A stretch of 64,000 bases of DNA from Pseudomonas anuradhapurensis (GTDB lineage Bacteria; Pseudomonadota; Gammaproteobacteria; Pseudomonadales; Pseudomonadaceae), in assembly GCF_014269225.2 (NCBI RefSeq), contig NZ_CP077097.1, positions 2,739,001 to 2,803,000 on the forward strand. The letters run 5' to 3'. The notes beneath the pieces were generated by a model. It worked only from the letters and a program-made list of their open reading frames with translations. It was not told where the DNA came from and did no database searches. The position numbers were made by a program, and so were the translations under genes. Position 1 is the first letter of the stretch; every line of letters begins with the position of its first letter. Of the stretch, positions 46,777 to 55,199 are shown one piece after another.

Positions 46777-48339
46777 TCAGCCAAGAAACAGCTTGTACGC
46801 CGGGTTGTCGGTCTCGTCCCAATAGCGGTACCCCATCTCATCCAGCGCCAGCGGCAAACTCGCCAGCTCATCCCCCGGCACTTCCAGTGCAGCGAACACC
46901 CGTGCCTCTGCCGCACCATGGTTGCGGTAATGGAACAGGCTGATGTTCCAGCGCTTGCCCAATCGCTCCAGGAAGCCCAGCAACGCCCCCGGTCGTTCCG
47001 CAAACTCGAAGCGCAGCACCCGCTCGGCAGCACCTGGCGCGGCGTGGCCACCCACCGTATGACGCACATGCAACTTGGCCAGTTCGTTGTCGGTCAGGTC
47101 GAGTACGCTGTAGCCCTGCTCACGCAGGCTGGCCAGCAAGCGCTCGCGCGGGTCGTGCAGCGGGTGTGTCTGTACCCCGACGAACAAGCGCGCCTCCTTG
47201 CCCGGATAGTAGCGGTAGTTGAATTCGGTGATCTGCCGCTTGCCCAGCGCCTGGCAGAAGGCGCGAAAGCTACCCGGCTGTTCCGGGATGGTAACGGCGA
47301 TGATCGCCTCGCGCTGCTCGCCCAGTTCAGCACGCTCGGCCACATGGCGCAGGCGGTCGAAGTTGACGTTGGCCCCGGAGTCGATGGCCACCAGGGTGTG
47401 ACCCTGCACGCCTTCGCGCGCCACGTACTTCTTGATCCCGGCCACAGCCAGGGCGCCGGACGGTTCGGTGATGGAACGGGTGTCATCGTAGATATCCTTG
47501 ATCGCCGCGCACAACTCATCGCTGCTCACGGTCAGTACCTCGTCGACGAAATGCCGGCACAGTTCGAAGCAATGGGCACCCACCTGTGCCACCGCCACCC
47601 CGTCGGCGAAGGTGCCGACCTGTGGCAGGATCACCCGTTCGCCAGCGGCCATGGCCGCCTGCAGGCAGTTGGAGTCTTCTGGTTCGACGCCGATCACTTT
47701 CACCTCCGGGCGCAGGTACTTCACATAGGCAGCAATCCCCGCGATCAGCCCGCCACCGCCCACCGGCACGAAGATGGCGTCCAGCGCACCCGGGCGCTGG
47801 CGGAGGATTTCCATGGCCACGGTACCTTGCCCGGCAATCACATCCGGGTCATCGAACGGCGGCACGAAGGTAGCGCCTTCGCTGTCGGCCAGTTTCAGCG
47901 CGTGGGCCAGGGCATGAGGGAAGCTTTCACCGTGCAACACGACATGGCCACCGCGCGAACGCACACCCTCCACTTTCAGCGACGGTGTCGTGGTAGGCAT
48001 GACAATGGTGGCTTTCATGCCCAGGTGCGAGGCTGCCAGGGCCACGCCCTGGGCATGGTTGCCTGCCGACGCGGTGATGACCCCGCGCTCGCGCTGCAGG
48101 CTGCTCAGGCGTGACAGACGCGTGTAGGCACCACGGATCTTGAACGAGAAGGTCGGTTGCAGGTCTTCGCGCTTGAGCAACACCTGGTTGCCAAGGCTTG
48201 CCGATAGCGCCGGGGCGCCTTGCAAGGGTGTCTCGATGGCCAGGTCGTACACGGGCGCAGAGAGAATACGGCGCACCTGTTCCGACAGCAGTTGCTGCGT
48301 GGAGGTCGGGGTACGAGGGCTGACATTGAGGCTGGTCAT
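46777..48339 (-). CDS. ilvA: Biosynthetic threonine ammonia-lyase
   Basis: A 520-residue PLP enzyme that turns threonine into 2-oxobutanoate, the first step of isoleucine synthesis. The PLP lysine is K67 in TFSFKIRGAY, with the phosphate loop VGGGGLIAG. Two ACT-like regulatory domains follow (about 335-510), as in the isoleucine-inhibited biosynthetic form. AAGGAG lies 9 nt before the ATG at 48339. The long leader upstream encodes an Ile/Thr attenuator. Confidence 0.95.
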   Translation of the reverse strand: MTSLNVSPRTPTSTQQLLSEQVRRILSAPVYDLAIETPLQGAPALSASLGNQVLLKREDLQPTFSFKIRGAYTRLSRLSSLQRERGVITASAGNHAQGVALAASHLGMKATIVMPTTTPSLKVEGVRSRGGHVVLHGESFPHALAHALKLADSEGATFVPPFDDPDVIAGQGTVAMEILRQRPGALDAIFVPVGGGGLIAGIAAYVKYLRPEVKVIGVEPEDSNCLQAAMAAGERVILPQVGTFADGVAVAQVGAHCFELCRHFVDEVLTVSSDELCAAIKDIYDDTRSITEPSGALAVAGIKKYVAREGVQGHTLVAIDSGANVNFDRLRHVAERAELGEQREAIIAVTIPEQPGSFRAFCQALGKRQITEFNYRYYPGKEARLFVGVQTHPLHDPRERLLASLREQGYSVLDLTDNELAKLHVRHTVGGHAAPGAAERVLRFEFAERPGALLGFLERLGKRWNISLFHYRNHGAAEARVFAALEVPGDELASLPLALDEMGYRYWDETDNPAYKLFLG

Positions 48340-48391
48340 CGATTGCAACTCCTTGGCTTTTATTCACGTTGCCCAGGAGTCAGAGAGAAGA

Positions 48392-48412
48392 AACCCGCCT
48401 CCAGGGCGGGTT
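48392..48412 (-). terminator. Attenuator terminator of ilvA
   Basis: On the minus strand AACCCGCC (48412-48405) and GGCGGGTT (48399-48392) form an 8-bp stem with a 5-nt loop, followed by TTCTTCTCTCT. The first arm can instead pair with GGCGGG at 48437-48432 in the end of the leader peptide gene, giving an antiterminator. Confidence 0.8.
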
Positions 48413-48427
48413 CGGTGCACGTACGCG

Positions 48428-48490
48428 CTAGCCCGCCAAGCTGATAATGGCGGTAATAATAATGGCGTGCGCGTGCGGGAAGGTTTTCAT
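48428..48490 (-). CDS. ilvA leader peptide (Ile/Thr attenuation)
   Basis: A 20-residue reading frame, MKTFPHAHAIIITAIISLAG, with five Ile and two Thr codons, lies 90 bp upstream of ilvA. It is followed by a terminator, and four complementary strands can be drawn: ACCGCC (48454-48449), GGCGGG (48437-48432), AACCCGCC and GGCGGGTT. Ribosome stalling at Ile codons 10-16 would cover strand 1 and favour the 2:3 antiterminator. The ribosome binding site is weak. It is too short for standard gene finders. Confidence 0.8.
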   Translation of the reverse strand: MKTFPHAHAIIITAIISLAG

Positions 48491-48523
48491 GCCCAAGAAC
48501 TTAGCCGGTCCTGCGGCATGAAG

Positions 48524-48955
48524 TCAACACTTGGCGTGCTGCGCCGAAAGCGGCACATCGAACACCTTGTCGAAGCCCCACTGGAAGACAAACGCATAAA
48601 CGAAGAAGAACACGAACAACGCCAGGTTGGTCAGCAGCGCCGCCCACAGGCTGACATCCAGCCAATAGGCCACCAGCGGCAGCAGGATCAGCACCAACCC
48701 GCCTTCGAAGCCCAGGGCATGCAACAGACGGCGCAGGAAAGTACGCTCGCGCCGCCGCTGACGCGCTTCCCAGCGTTCGAATACCCAGTTGTAGGCCATG
48801 TTCCAGCTCATCGCGATGCCCGACATCAGCACCGACAACACGGTCGACTGCGCCATACCTGCGCCGAACGCCAGTTCCAGCGCGGGAGCCACACAGGCGA
48901 CGGCGATGGCTTCGTAGAGTATGGCCTGGACGATCTTGCGTGCCTTGCCTTGCAT
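48524..48955 (-). CDS. PACE family efflux protein (AceI-like)
   Basis: A 143-residue inner-membrane protein with four hydrophobic segments arranged as two tandem bacterial transmembrane pairs. Family residues include RKIVQAILYEAIAV with E15, matching the essential Glu15 of AceI, NMAYNWVFERWE (about 52-63) and YAFVFQWGFDKVFD near the C-terminus. Members export chlorhexidine, acriflavine or polyamines. It lies just upstream of the ilvA leader on the same strand, so ilvA may partly be read from its promoter. Confidence 0.92.
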   Translation of the reverse strand: MQGKARKIVQAILYEAIAVACVAPALELAFGAGMAQSTVLSVLMSGIAMSWNMAYNWVFERWEARQRRRERTFLRRLLHALGFEGGLVLILLPLVAYWLDVSLWAALLTNLALFVFFFVYAFVFQWGFDKVFDVPLSAQHAKC

Positions 48956-49071
48956 GTTCTGCTCCCTGGGTGAACGACCTGTAAACTACTAGAAGTGGCT
49001 TGCAAGAAAAAGCCTGAAATTTGGACAACGCTGCATCCGGCTGCTTGTATCTATCGAGGACAGACGCCGAC

Positions 49072-49110
49072 ATGTCGTACTACTTCGTCCAAGGAATCGA
49101 ACGAGGATAA
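49072..49110 (+). CDS. Mini-ORF 1 upstream of nfrB
   Basis: A 12-residue frame, MSYYFVQGIERG, has GAGGA about 12 nt upstream. It ends 5 nt before the next mini-ORF, and its own end supplies the GAGGA for that ORF. It is tentative; tiny ORFs occur by chance. Confidence 0.35.
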   Translation: MSYYFVQGIERG

Positions 49111-49115
49111 AGACA

Positions 49116-49151
49116 ATGGCTTACGCCTTACTACTGGTGGCCGGCACATGA
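49116..49151 (+). CDS. Mini-ORF 2, coupled to nfrB
   Basis: An 11-residue frame, MAYALLLVAGT, has GAGGA 8 nt upstream. Its stop overlaps the nfrB start as ATGA, while nfrB has no good ribosome binding site of its own. This arrangement suggests that nfrB translation depends on translation of the mini-ORF. Confidence 0.5.
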   Translation: MAYALLLVAGT

Positions 49152-51322
49152 GCCTGGCATTCATCGATTTCCTTACCTATGTGCTGTTCGGCCTGAAGAT
49201 CTTCGCGATCGTGCTGGCCTCGCTGATGTTCCTGCTGGGCCTGGACGACCTGTTCATCGACCTGTGCTACTGGTGCCGCAAGCTGGTCCGGCGTTTTCGT
49301 ATCTATGACAAGTACGAAAGAGCCGACGAAAAACGCTTGTTCGAGGTACCGGAAAAGCCCCTGGCGATCATGGTCCCGGCCTGGAACGAAGTGGGCGTGG
49401 TGGGAGAAATGGCGCGCCTTGCCGCCTCGACCATCGACTATGAAAATTACCAGATCTTCGTCGGCACCTACCCCAACGACCCGCAAACCCAGGCCGATGT
49501 CGACGCGGTGTGCCTGCACTACCCCAACGTGCACAAGGTAGTCTGCGCGCGCCCCGGCCCCACCAGCAAGGCTGACTGCCTGAACAACATCATCGACGCC
49601 CTGCTGCGCTTCCAGCAGGACGCCGGCATCGAATTCGCCGGTTTCATCCTGCATGACGCCGAAGACGTGATTTCCCCCATGGAGTTGCGCCTGTTCAACT
49701 ACCTGCTGCCGAACAAGGACATGATCCAGATTCCGGTGTACCCCTATGCACCGGAATGGAAAGGCTTCACCGCCGGCCATTATGTCGACGAGTTTGCCGA
49801 AAACCACGGCAAGGACGTGATCGTGCGCGAAGCCCTGACCGGCCAGGTGCCCAGTGCTGGCGTGGGTACCTGTTTCAGCCGCCGCGCCATCGCTGCGCTG
49901 CTCGAGGACGGCGACGGCATCGCCTTCGACGTGCAGAGCCTGACCGAAGACTACGACATCGGTTTTCGCCTGAAGCAAAAGGGCATGAAGTGCATCTTCG
50001 CCCGCTACTCCATCACCGACCCGAGCCTGACCCTGAAGCAGGAGTGGCGCCCGGGCATGAGCCGCGAATTCTCGCAGGTGATCTGCGTGCGCGAGCACTT
50101 CCCGCGCGACTGGCAACACGCCATCCGGCAGAAGTCACGCTGGATCGTCGGCATCGTGTTCCAGGGCACCAGCAACCTTGGCTGGAGCCGCAAGGGCGCG
50201 CTCAACTACTTCCTCTGGCGTGACCGCCGCGGCTTGTTCGCCTACCTGCTGAGCTTCCTGGTCAACCTGTTGCTGCTGGTGTTGCTGGCCATGTGGCTGG
50301 TCACGGTCATTGCACCGGAGTCGTGGCGCTTCATGTCGATCCTCGATGACAGCCCGCTGCTGGCCACGTTGCTCTGGCTGAACGGCCTGCTGCTGGTCAA
50401 CCGCCTGTTCCAGCGCGCCTGGTTCGTCACCCGCTTCTATGGTATCGGCGAGGGTCTGCTGTCGGCACCACGGATGATGTGGAGCAACTTCGTCAACTTC
50501 TTCGCCAACTTGCGCGCCTTGCGCCAGGTGATGGAAATGGGCGACTCGCGGCGCGTGGCCTGGGACAAGACCACTCACGAATTCCCCGCCATCGCCGCCC
50601 CGGCCCGCACCCCGCTGGGCCAGCGCCTGATCGCCAAGGGCCTGATCAGCGACGAGCAGTTGCAACAGGCGATCATCAGCCCGGTACGCCGACGCCTGGG
50701 CCGTGAACTGCTGCTGCGCGGCTGGCTGAACAGCGAACAGCTGGTGGCTACCCTGGCCGAACAACTCGACCTGCCCTGGGCACCGCTGAACCCGTTCAAG
50801 CTCGACCCGCGGCTGATCGCCAAGCTGCCACGCAAGCTGGCCACGCACTACGGCGTGCTACCGGTAGCCGAAGACGGTGACACGCTGATCCTGGCCAGCG
50901 AAAGCCCGGTCAGCCAGGTGTCGCTGGGGGTGATAAGCCGGCAGTTGAAACGCCCGGTGAGTGCACGCCTGGCCCCCCAGGGCCGGGTGACCCTGGGCCT
51001 GCGTTATCACTACCCTAGCCCCTGGCAGAAGCCGGAAACCCGCGACATGCTGGCCGTTCTGGAACGCTGTCAGGACGATGAAGCGCTGCTGGAACGGGTC
51101 AGCCATCACCAGGTAATGCTCGGTGCCCTGCTGCAGGTGCGCGGCATGGTGCCGGTGACCCTGTTCAACCAGGCGCTGATCGACTACAACCCCGACCACC
51201 AGAGCCTGGGCGAATACCTGATCACCCGCGGCATCATCACCGAGCAGGTGCTGCAAGAAGCCCTGATCGAACAGGCCAGCGAACAGCAGGCCGCCTTTGA
51301 CCTGACCCGGGAGGTGGCATGA
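49148..51322 (+). CDS. nfrB: NfrB-like glycosyltransferase with C-terminal MshEN c-di-GMP domains
   Basis: A 724-residue inner-membrane family 2 glycosyltransferase. Membrane segment (about 5-30), catalytic GT2 part with D170 and D173 in HDAEDV and the QxxRW motif Q328-W332 (QKSRW), further membrane segments (about 350-440), then two MshEN-type regions (about 488-555 and 660-715) with the repeated pattern LGxxLxxxGxI. MshEN domains bind c-di-GMP. The order matches NfrB, which with NfrA exports the N4 phage receptor glycan in E. coli. The stop overlaps the nfrA start. Confidence 0.88.
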   Translation: MSLAFIDFLTYVLFGLKIFAIVLASLMFLLGLDDLFIDLCYWCRKLVRRFRIYDKYERADEKRLFEVPEKPLAIMVPAWNEVGVVGEMARLAASTIDYENYQIFVGTYPNDPQTQADVDAVCLHYPNVHKVVCARPGPTSKADCLNNIIDALLRFQQDAGIEFAGFILHDAEDVISPMELRLFNYLLPNKDMIQIPVYPYAPEWKGFTAGHYVDEFAENHGKDVIVREALTGQVPSAGVGTCFSRRAIAALLEDGDGIAFDVQSLTEDYDIGFRLKQKGMKCIFARYSITDPSLTLKQEWRPGMSREFSQVICVREHFPRDWQHAIRQKSRWIVGIVFQGTSNLGWSRKGALNYFLWRDRRGLFAYLLSFLVNLLLLVLLAMWLVTVIAPESWRFMSILDDSPLLATLLWLNGLLLVNRLFQRAWFVTRFYGIGEGLLSAPRMMWSNFVNFFANLRALRQVMEMGDSRRVAWDKTTHEFPAIAAPARTPLGQRLIAKGLISDEQLQQAIISPVRRRLGRELLLRGWLNSEQLVATLAEQLDLPWAPLNPFKLDPRLIAKLPRKLATHYGVLPVAEDGDTLILASESPVSQVSLGVISRQLKRPVSARLAPQGRVTLGLRYHYPSPWQKPETRDMLAVLERCQDDEALLERVSHHQVMLGALLQVRGMVPVTLFNQALIDYNPDHQSLGEYLITRGIITEQVLQEALIEQASEQQAAFDLTREVA

Positions 51323-54300
51323 AGCCGCGCTTTTCCCTCACTTTCACTGGCCTGTTGCTGTGTTCCGCCGCCCTGCCCGCCGCAGCGTCGACACCGATGA
51401 CCGACTTCCAGCGGTTCACCAGCTACCCGTTCATGGAACGTAGCTACCGAGAGGCGAAGAAGGACAACTGGGCCGAGGTCGAGCGCCTGACCCGGCACGT
51501 CCTCGAGCGGGTACCGAACAATGACGAAGCCCGCGCATTGCTGGTGCAAGCCCTGGCCCACCAACGCCGCTACCAGGAAGCCGAAGCGCTGGCCGAACAA
51601 CTGGGGGACGACCCGGCGCAGGCCAACGCCCTGCTCGAACTGCGTCTGGCCTGGATCGAGCAGGATCCGCCCCCGGCCAGCCAGGTGGAACGCTGGCTGG
51701 CCAGCAGCGATGGCACCCAGCGCGTGCGCCTGTGGCAGGCCTACAGCCTGAGCCTGGCCAAGTCCGGTGGCGCCGCCAAGGCCCTGGAGTGGCTCAATCA
51801 TCTGCCGCCACGAGAGGATGGCCAAGTCCTGCGCCTGGCCCGGGCCAACTTTGCCGAACAGCTGCACAACTGGAAGGAAACCATCGAACAGCTGCAGCCG
51901 CTCGCCGATAAGCGCCAGTTGCCGGCCCAGGACTGGCAGCGCCTGGCCAATGCCTATATCCAGCAGGTGGACGAAAACGGCTTGAACGCACTGCTGCCCA
52001 GCGCCCCATCCGCCGCAGCCGCCGACCAGGCCCGCCTGGCCATGGCCAACCGAGCCATCGCCGTCGGCCACAACCAGCAGGCCCAGCGCTGGCTGCAGGC
52101 GCTGCCGACCGAGCAACTGAACCAGCCGGTGCAGCGCCAGCAGCTGTGGGAACTGGCCCGCGAAGGCGAGGATGCCGCGCTGGTGCAGCGCCTGAGCAAC
52201 GAACTGCAACGCCCCTGCCTGGAAACCGTCGACTGGCTGTCACGCCGCGACCCGGCGCTGGCCCGCGAGCAATTCAAGGGTTGCACGGCCAGCACCGATC
52301 CCAAGGCTTACGCCGTGCTCAGGCAGCGTCTGTACGGTGACCCGCCACAGCCTGCGCAACCACGCACTGCCGCCGAATGGGAAAACCGCTACCGGCAAAG
52401 CGGTGACCTGGCGGCGCTGGAGCAAGCCACCTTCCTGCTGACCCAACAGGGCCGCACTGATCACGCCCGGCAACTGCTGGAGCAAGCCTACGACCGCCAC
52501 CAGGGGCGCCTGGCCCCGTCGCTGCTGCAGCGCCTGGGCAACCTGTATGCACGCAACGACGGGCCGCTGGACCGTCGCCGCATGCTCGGCCTGGTCCCCC
52601 GGGTCGACGCCAATACCCGCGCCCAGCTGCTCGGCCGCCTGGCCGAGGCCGGCCACTGCGATGCCGTGCGCCAGGCCATACCGGCCGCCCCCAGCGAGCC
52701 CGGCCAGTACCGCGCGCTGGGCCGCTGCGCCATGCCTGACCAGCCCGGTGAAGCAGTCGTCTACTATCAGGCCGCCGAGCGCCTGGGCGACCGTGGTAGC
52801 CGTCTGCCGCTGGCCTATGCCCTCGAGGCTGCCGGTGACTCCGAGGCCGCCCTGGCCATCTGGCGCAGCCTGCCGGACAGTACCTGGACCGAGAACGCGC
52901 GCCTCACCGCTGCCCGTGGCGCGCTGAACGCCGGCGACCCGCAGGCGGCCCGCCGCTATTGGGAGGCCGCCGGGCAGCATAGCGCCGACGACTGGGCGCT
53001 GGGTGCGGCCATCGCCGAGCAGCAAGGCGATTACCAGGGCGCGCTGGCCTTGCAACGCCAGGCCTTGGCGCATGCGCCGCGAGCCGACCATTACTACGCC
53101 GCCGCCAGCACCGCGCAACTGGCCGGCGACCCCGCGCAAAGCAGCGCCTGGCTGGCCGAAGCCGTACGCCTGGCCCCCGACCAGCCGCGCTACCGCGCCG
53201 ACTACGGCATGCGCCTGGCCGGCTCGGCAGACAAGCACCAGCGCCGCCAGTCAATCCCCTTGCTGGAGCGTGCCACCCACGACTTTCCCGAGGATTACCG
53301 CCTGGGCGAGACGCTGGCCTTGCGCTACGACGAGGCCGAAGACAGCGCCGCGGCACGTCGCGAGCTGCGCCGGGTGCTCGATGTCGAGCAGAACCTGGTC
53401 GACGGCGATGACGAGTACGGCAGCCTGGAGGCCCGCAAGTACCGCCAGCGGCGGGCCCATGAGAGCCTGTCGCGGCGCGACACCATCACCCTGGCCAGCA
53501 CCTGGTCGCCGGCCGGTACCTCGACCAACGACAGGTTCCTCGACAATGGCCAGCGCAGTGGCACTTCGCGCCACGCACAATCGCAGAACGTGCAGTTGGC
53601 GATGTGGGACCATGCCCTGGGTGAAGAGCCCAGCCGCAATGGCAGCACCCTGTCGGTGTATGGCCGGGTGCTGTTCGGCGGGCAAAGCCGTACCGACTAC
53701 GCACAAAGCATGGGCACCGGCGTCGGCCTGCGCTACAAGCCGCTCGGCCAGGCCAACCTCAACCTGTACGCAGAGCTGTACCACCAGCGCCAGGTCGACG
53801 AGGCGCACTACCGCGGCCTGAGCCTGGGGCAGCTGCTGAGCCCGGCCAAGGTCGGCGGCAACTGGGGCGACCTGCGCCACCACGCCGAATCGAGCAATGA
53901 CCTGCTGTTGCGCGCCACCGCCTCGTTCCTCGACCAGGGCGCCTGGCGCAACGACTGGCGGGTCGATGAGGACGACTGGAACGAGCGCTTCCTCTACCTC
54001 GACGCCGCCTGGTGGACCCGTGCCGGTGACCACGCCTGGCTGTCGCGCTACCAGCAGGGCCACGCCTGGAAGCTGCCGGGCAGTTCGCCGCAGACCCTCA
54101 TGCCGTATGGCTTTGTCGAGTTCTCCAGCCAGGACCCGAGCAACGACTGGCGCCAGGACGCCCGGGCCGGGGTCGGTGTGCGCTGGCAATGGTGGTTCGA
54201 CGATGACCGCTACAACGCCTACCGCGGTTCGCTGAAAGTGCGTGCCGAGTACCAGCAATCGCTGGGCGGCAACCTCTACGAGCGCGCCAATGGCGTGCTG

Positions 54301-54324
54301 GTCGGTGCGGAGATGACCTTCTGA
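51319..54324 (+). CDS. nfrA: NfrA-like outer-membrane glycan exporter
   Basis: A 1001-residue protein with a signal peptide (FSLTFTGLLLCSAALPAAAS), a long TPR-type periplasmic part (about 30-700) and a C-terminal barrel-like domain (about 740-1001, with GVGLRYKPLGQANLNLYAELYHQ and the end VLVGAEMTF) that matches the NfrA C-terminal family. It should form the outer-membrane pore for the glycan made by NfrB. Start and stop overlap the neighbouring genes (ATGA and TGATG), so the operon is tightly coupled. Confidence 0.87.
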   Translation: MKPRFSLTFTGLLLCSAALPAAASTPMTDFQRFTSYPFMERSYREAKKDNWAEVERLTRHVLERVPNNDEARALLVQALAHQRRYQEAEALAEQLGDDPAQANALLELRLAWIEQDPPPASQVERWLASSDGTQRVRLWQAYSLSLAKSGGAAKALEWLNHLPPREDGQVLRLARANFAEQLHNWKETIEQLQPLADKRQLPAQDWQRLANAYIQQVDENGLNALLPSAPSAAAADQARLAMANRAIAVGHNQQAQRWLQALPTEQLNQPVQRQQLWELAREGEDAALVQRLSNELQRPCLETVDWLSRRDPALAREQFKGCTASTDPKAYAVLRQRLYGDPPQPAQPRTAAEWENRYRQSGDLAALEQATFLLTQQGRTDHARQLLEQAYDRHQGRLAPSLLQRLGNLYARNDGPLDRRRMLGLVPRVDANTRAQLLGRLAEAGHCDAVRQAIPAAPSEPGQYRALGRCAMPDQPGEAVVYYQAAERLGDRGSRLPLAYALEAAGDSEAALAIWRSLPDSTWTENARLTAARGALNAGDPQAARRYWEAAGQHSADDWALGAAIAEQQGDYQGALALQRQALAHAPRADHYYAAASTAQLAGDPAQSSAWLAEAVRLAPDQPRYRADYGMRLAGSADKHQRRQSIPLLERATHDFPEDYRLGETLALRYDEAEDSAAARRELRRVLDVEQNLVDGDDEYGSLEARKYRQRRAHESLSRRDTITLASTWSPAGTSTNDRFLDNGQRSGTSRHAQSQNVQLAMWDHALGEEPSRNGSTLSVYGRVLFGGQSRTDYAQSMGTGVGLRYKPLGQANLNLYAELYHQRQVDEAHYRGLSLGQLLSPAKVGGNWGDLRHHAESSNDLLLRATASFLDQGAWRNDWRVDEDDWNERFLYLDAAWWTRAGDHAWLSRYQQGHAWKLPGSSPQTLMPYGFVEFSSQDPSNDWRQDARAGVGVRWQWWFDDDRYNAYRGSLKVRAEYQQSLGGNLYERANGVLVGAEMTF

Positions 54325-55163
54325 TGCGTACGCTCCTTGCCCTGTGCCTGCTCGCCCTGTGGTTGCCGGCCAGCGCCGACCAGCGCCTGTTCTACCAACC
54401 GCTCAACCGCGACGCCAGCATCACCCCTGGCCAATGGCAACAGCTGTGGCATGCCACCGCCGCGCAGGGCGGCAAGACCTTGATCGTGCAATGGAGCGCC
54501 TACGGCGACAGCGATTTTGGCGGCGCGAATGGCTGGCTGGCCAACAGCCTGCGCAGCGCCCGCGCCGAAGGCTTGCAGCTGGTGCTGGGGTTGTACATGG
54601 ACCCGGCCTATTACCAGCGCCTTGACCAACTCGATGGTGATGGCCTCACCAGGTACTGGCAGGCGCAGTTGGGGCGCTCGCTCAGCCACTACCAGCAACT
54701 GCGCCAGACCTGGCAATTGCCGGTGGATGGCTGGTACCTGCCGATGGAACTGGACGACCTGCATTTTCGTCAAGCCGAGCGGCGCGCTGCGCTGTTCAGC
54801 CAGTTGCAGGCCTTCAACCGCCAGCTCGACAAGCCCTTGCACATCAGTGCCTTCAGCGCGGGCAAACTGGCGCCGCGGGTCAATGGCGCCTGGCTGGATC
54901 AGCTGGCCGGCCTGGGCGTGACCGTGTGGTGGCAGGACGGCACTGGCACCGGGCGCTTGCCCGCGCTGGTACGCCAGAACTATGAGCAGGCCTTGCCGTG
55001 CCGGGTGGGCGTGGTGCGCGAGGCGTTCCGCCAGGTAAGCGCGCCAGGGCAGCCGTTCCGCGCCGAGCCCGCTGAACCGCAGCTGGGCGGCGGTTGCCAT
55101 GCCGAGGCCGTGTTCGACTTGCGTTACCGGCCTTGGGCCCGGGGTGTTCTGCCCAACAATTGA
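54324..55163 (+). CDS. DUF4434 periplasmic TIM-barrel protein
   Basis: A 279-residue protein with a signal peptide (1-18, ending ASAD) and a glycoside-hydrolase-like barrel of the DUF4434 type: LFYQPLNRDASI, VQWSAYGDSDFG, VLGLYMDPAYYQRL and YLPMELDD, each on a likely beta strand. It may trim or bind the exported glycan. Its ATG overlaps the nfrA stop. I do not know the reaction. Confidence 0.75.
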   Translation: MRTLLALCLLALWLPASADQRLFYQPLNRDASITPGQWQQLWHATAAQGGKTLIVQWSAYGDSDFGGANGWLANSLRSARAEGLQLVLGLYMDPAYYQRLDQLDGDGLTRYWQAQLGRSLSHYQQLRQTWQLPVDGWYLPMELDDLHFRQAERRAALFSQLQAFNRQLDKPLHISAFSAGKLAPRVNGAWLDQLAGLGVTVWWQDGTGTGRLPALVRQNYEQALPCRVGVVREAFRQVSAPGQPFRAEPAEPQLGGGCHAEAVFDLRYRPWARGVLPNN

Positions 55164-55199
55164 GTCGCCAGGCCTGGCAGTACTCACAGGAGCCCAGCG

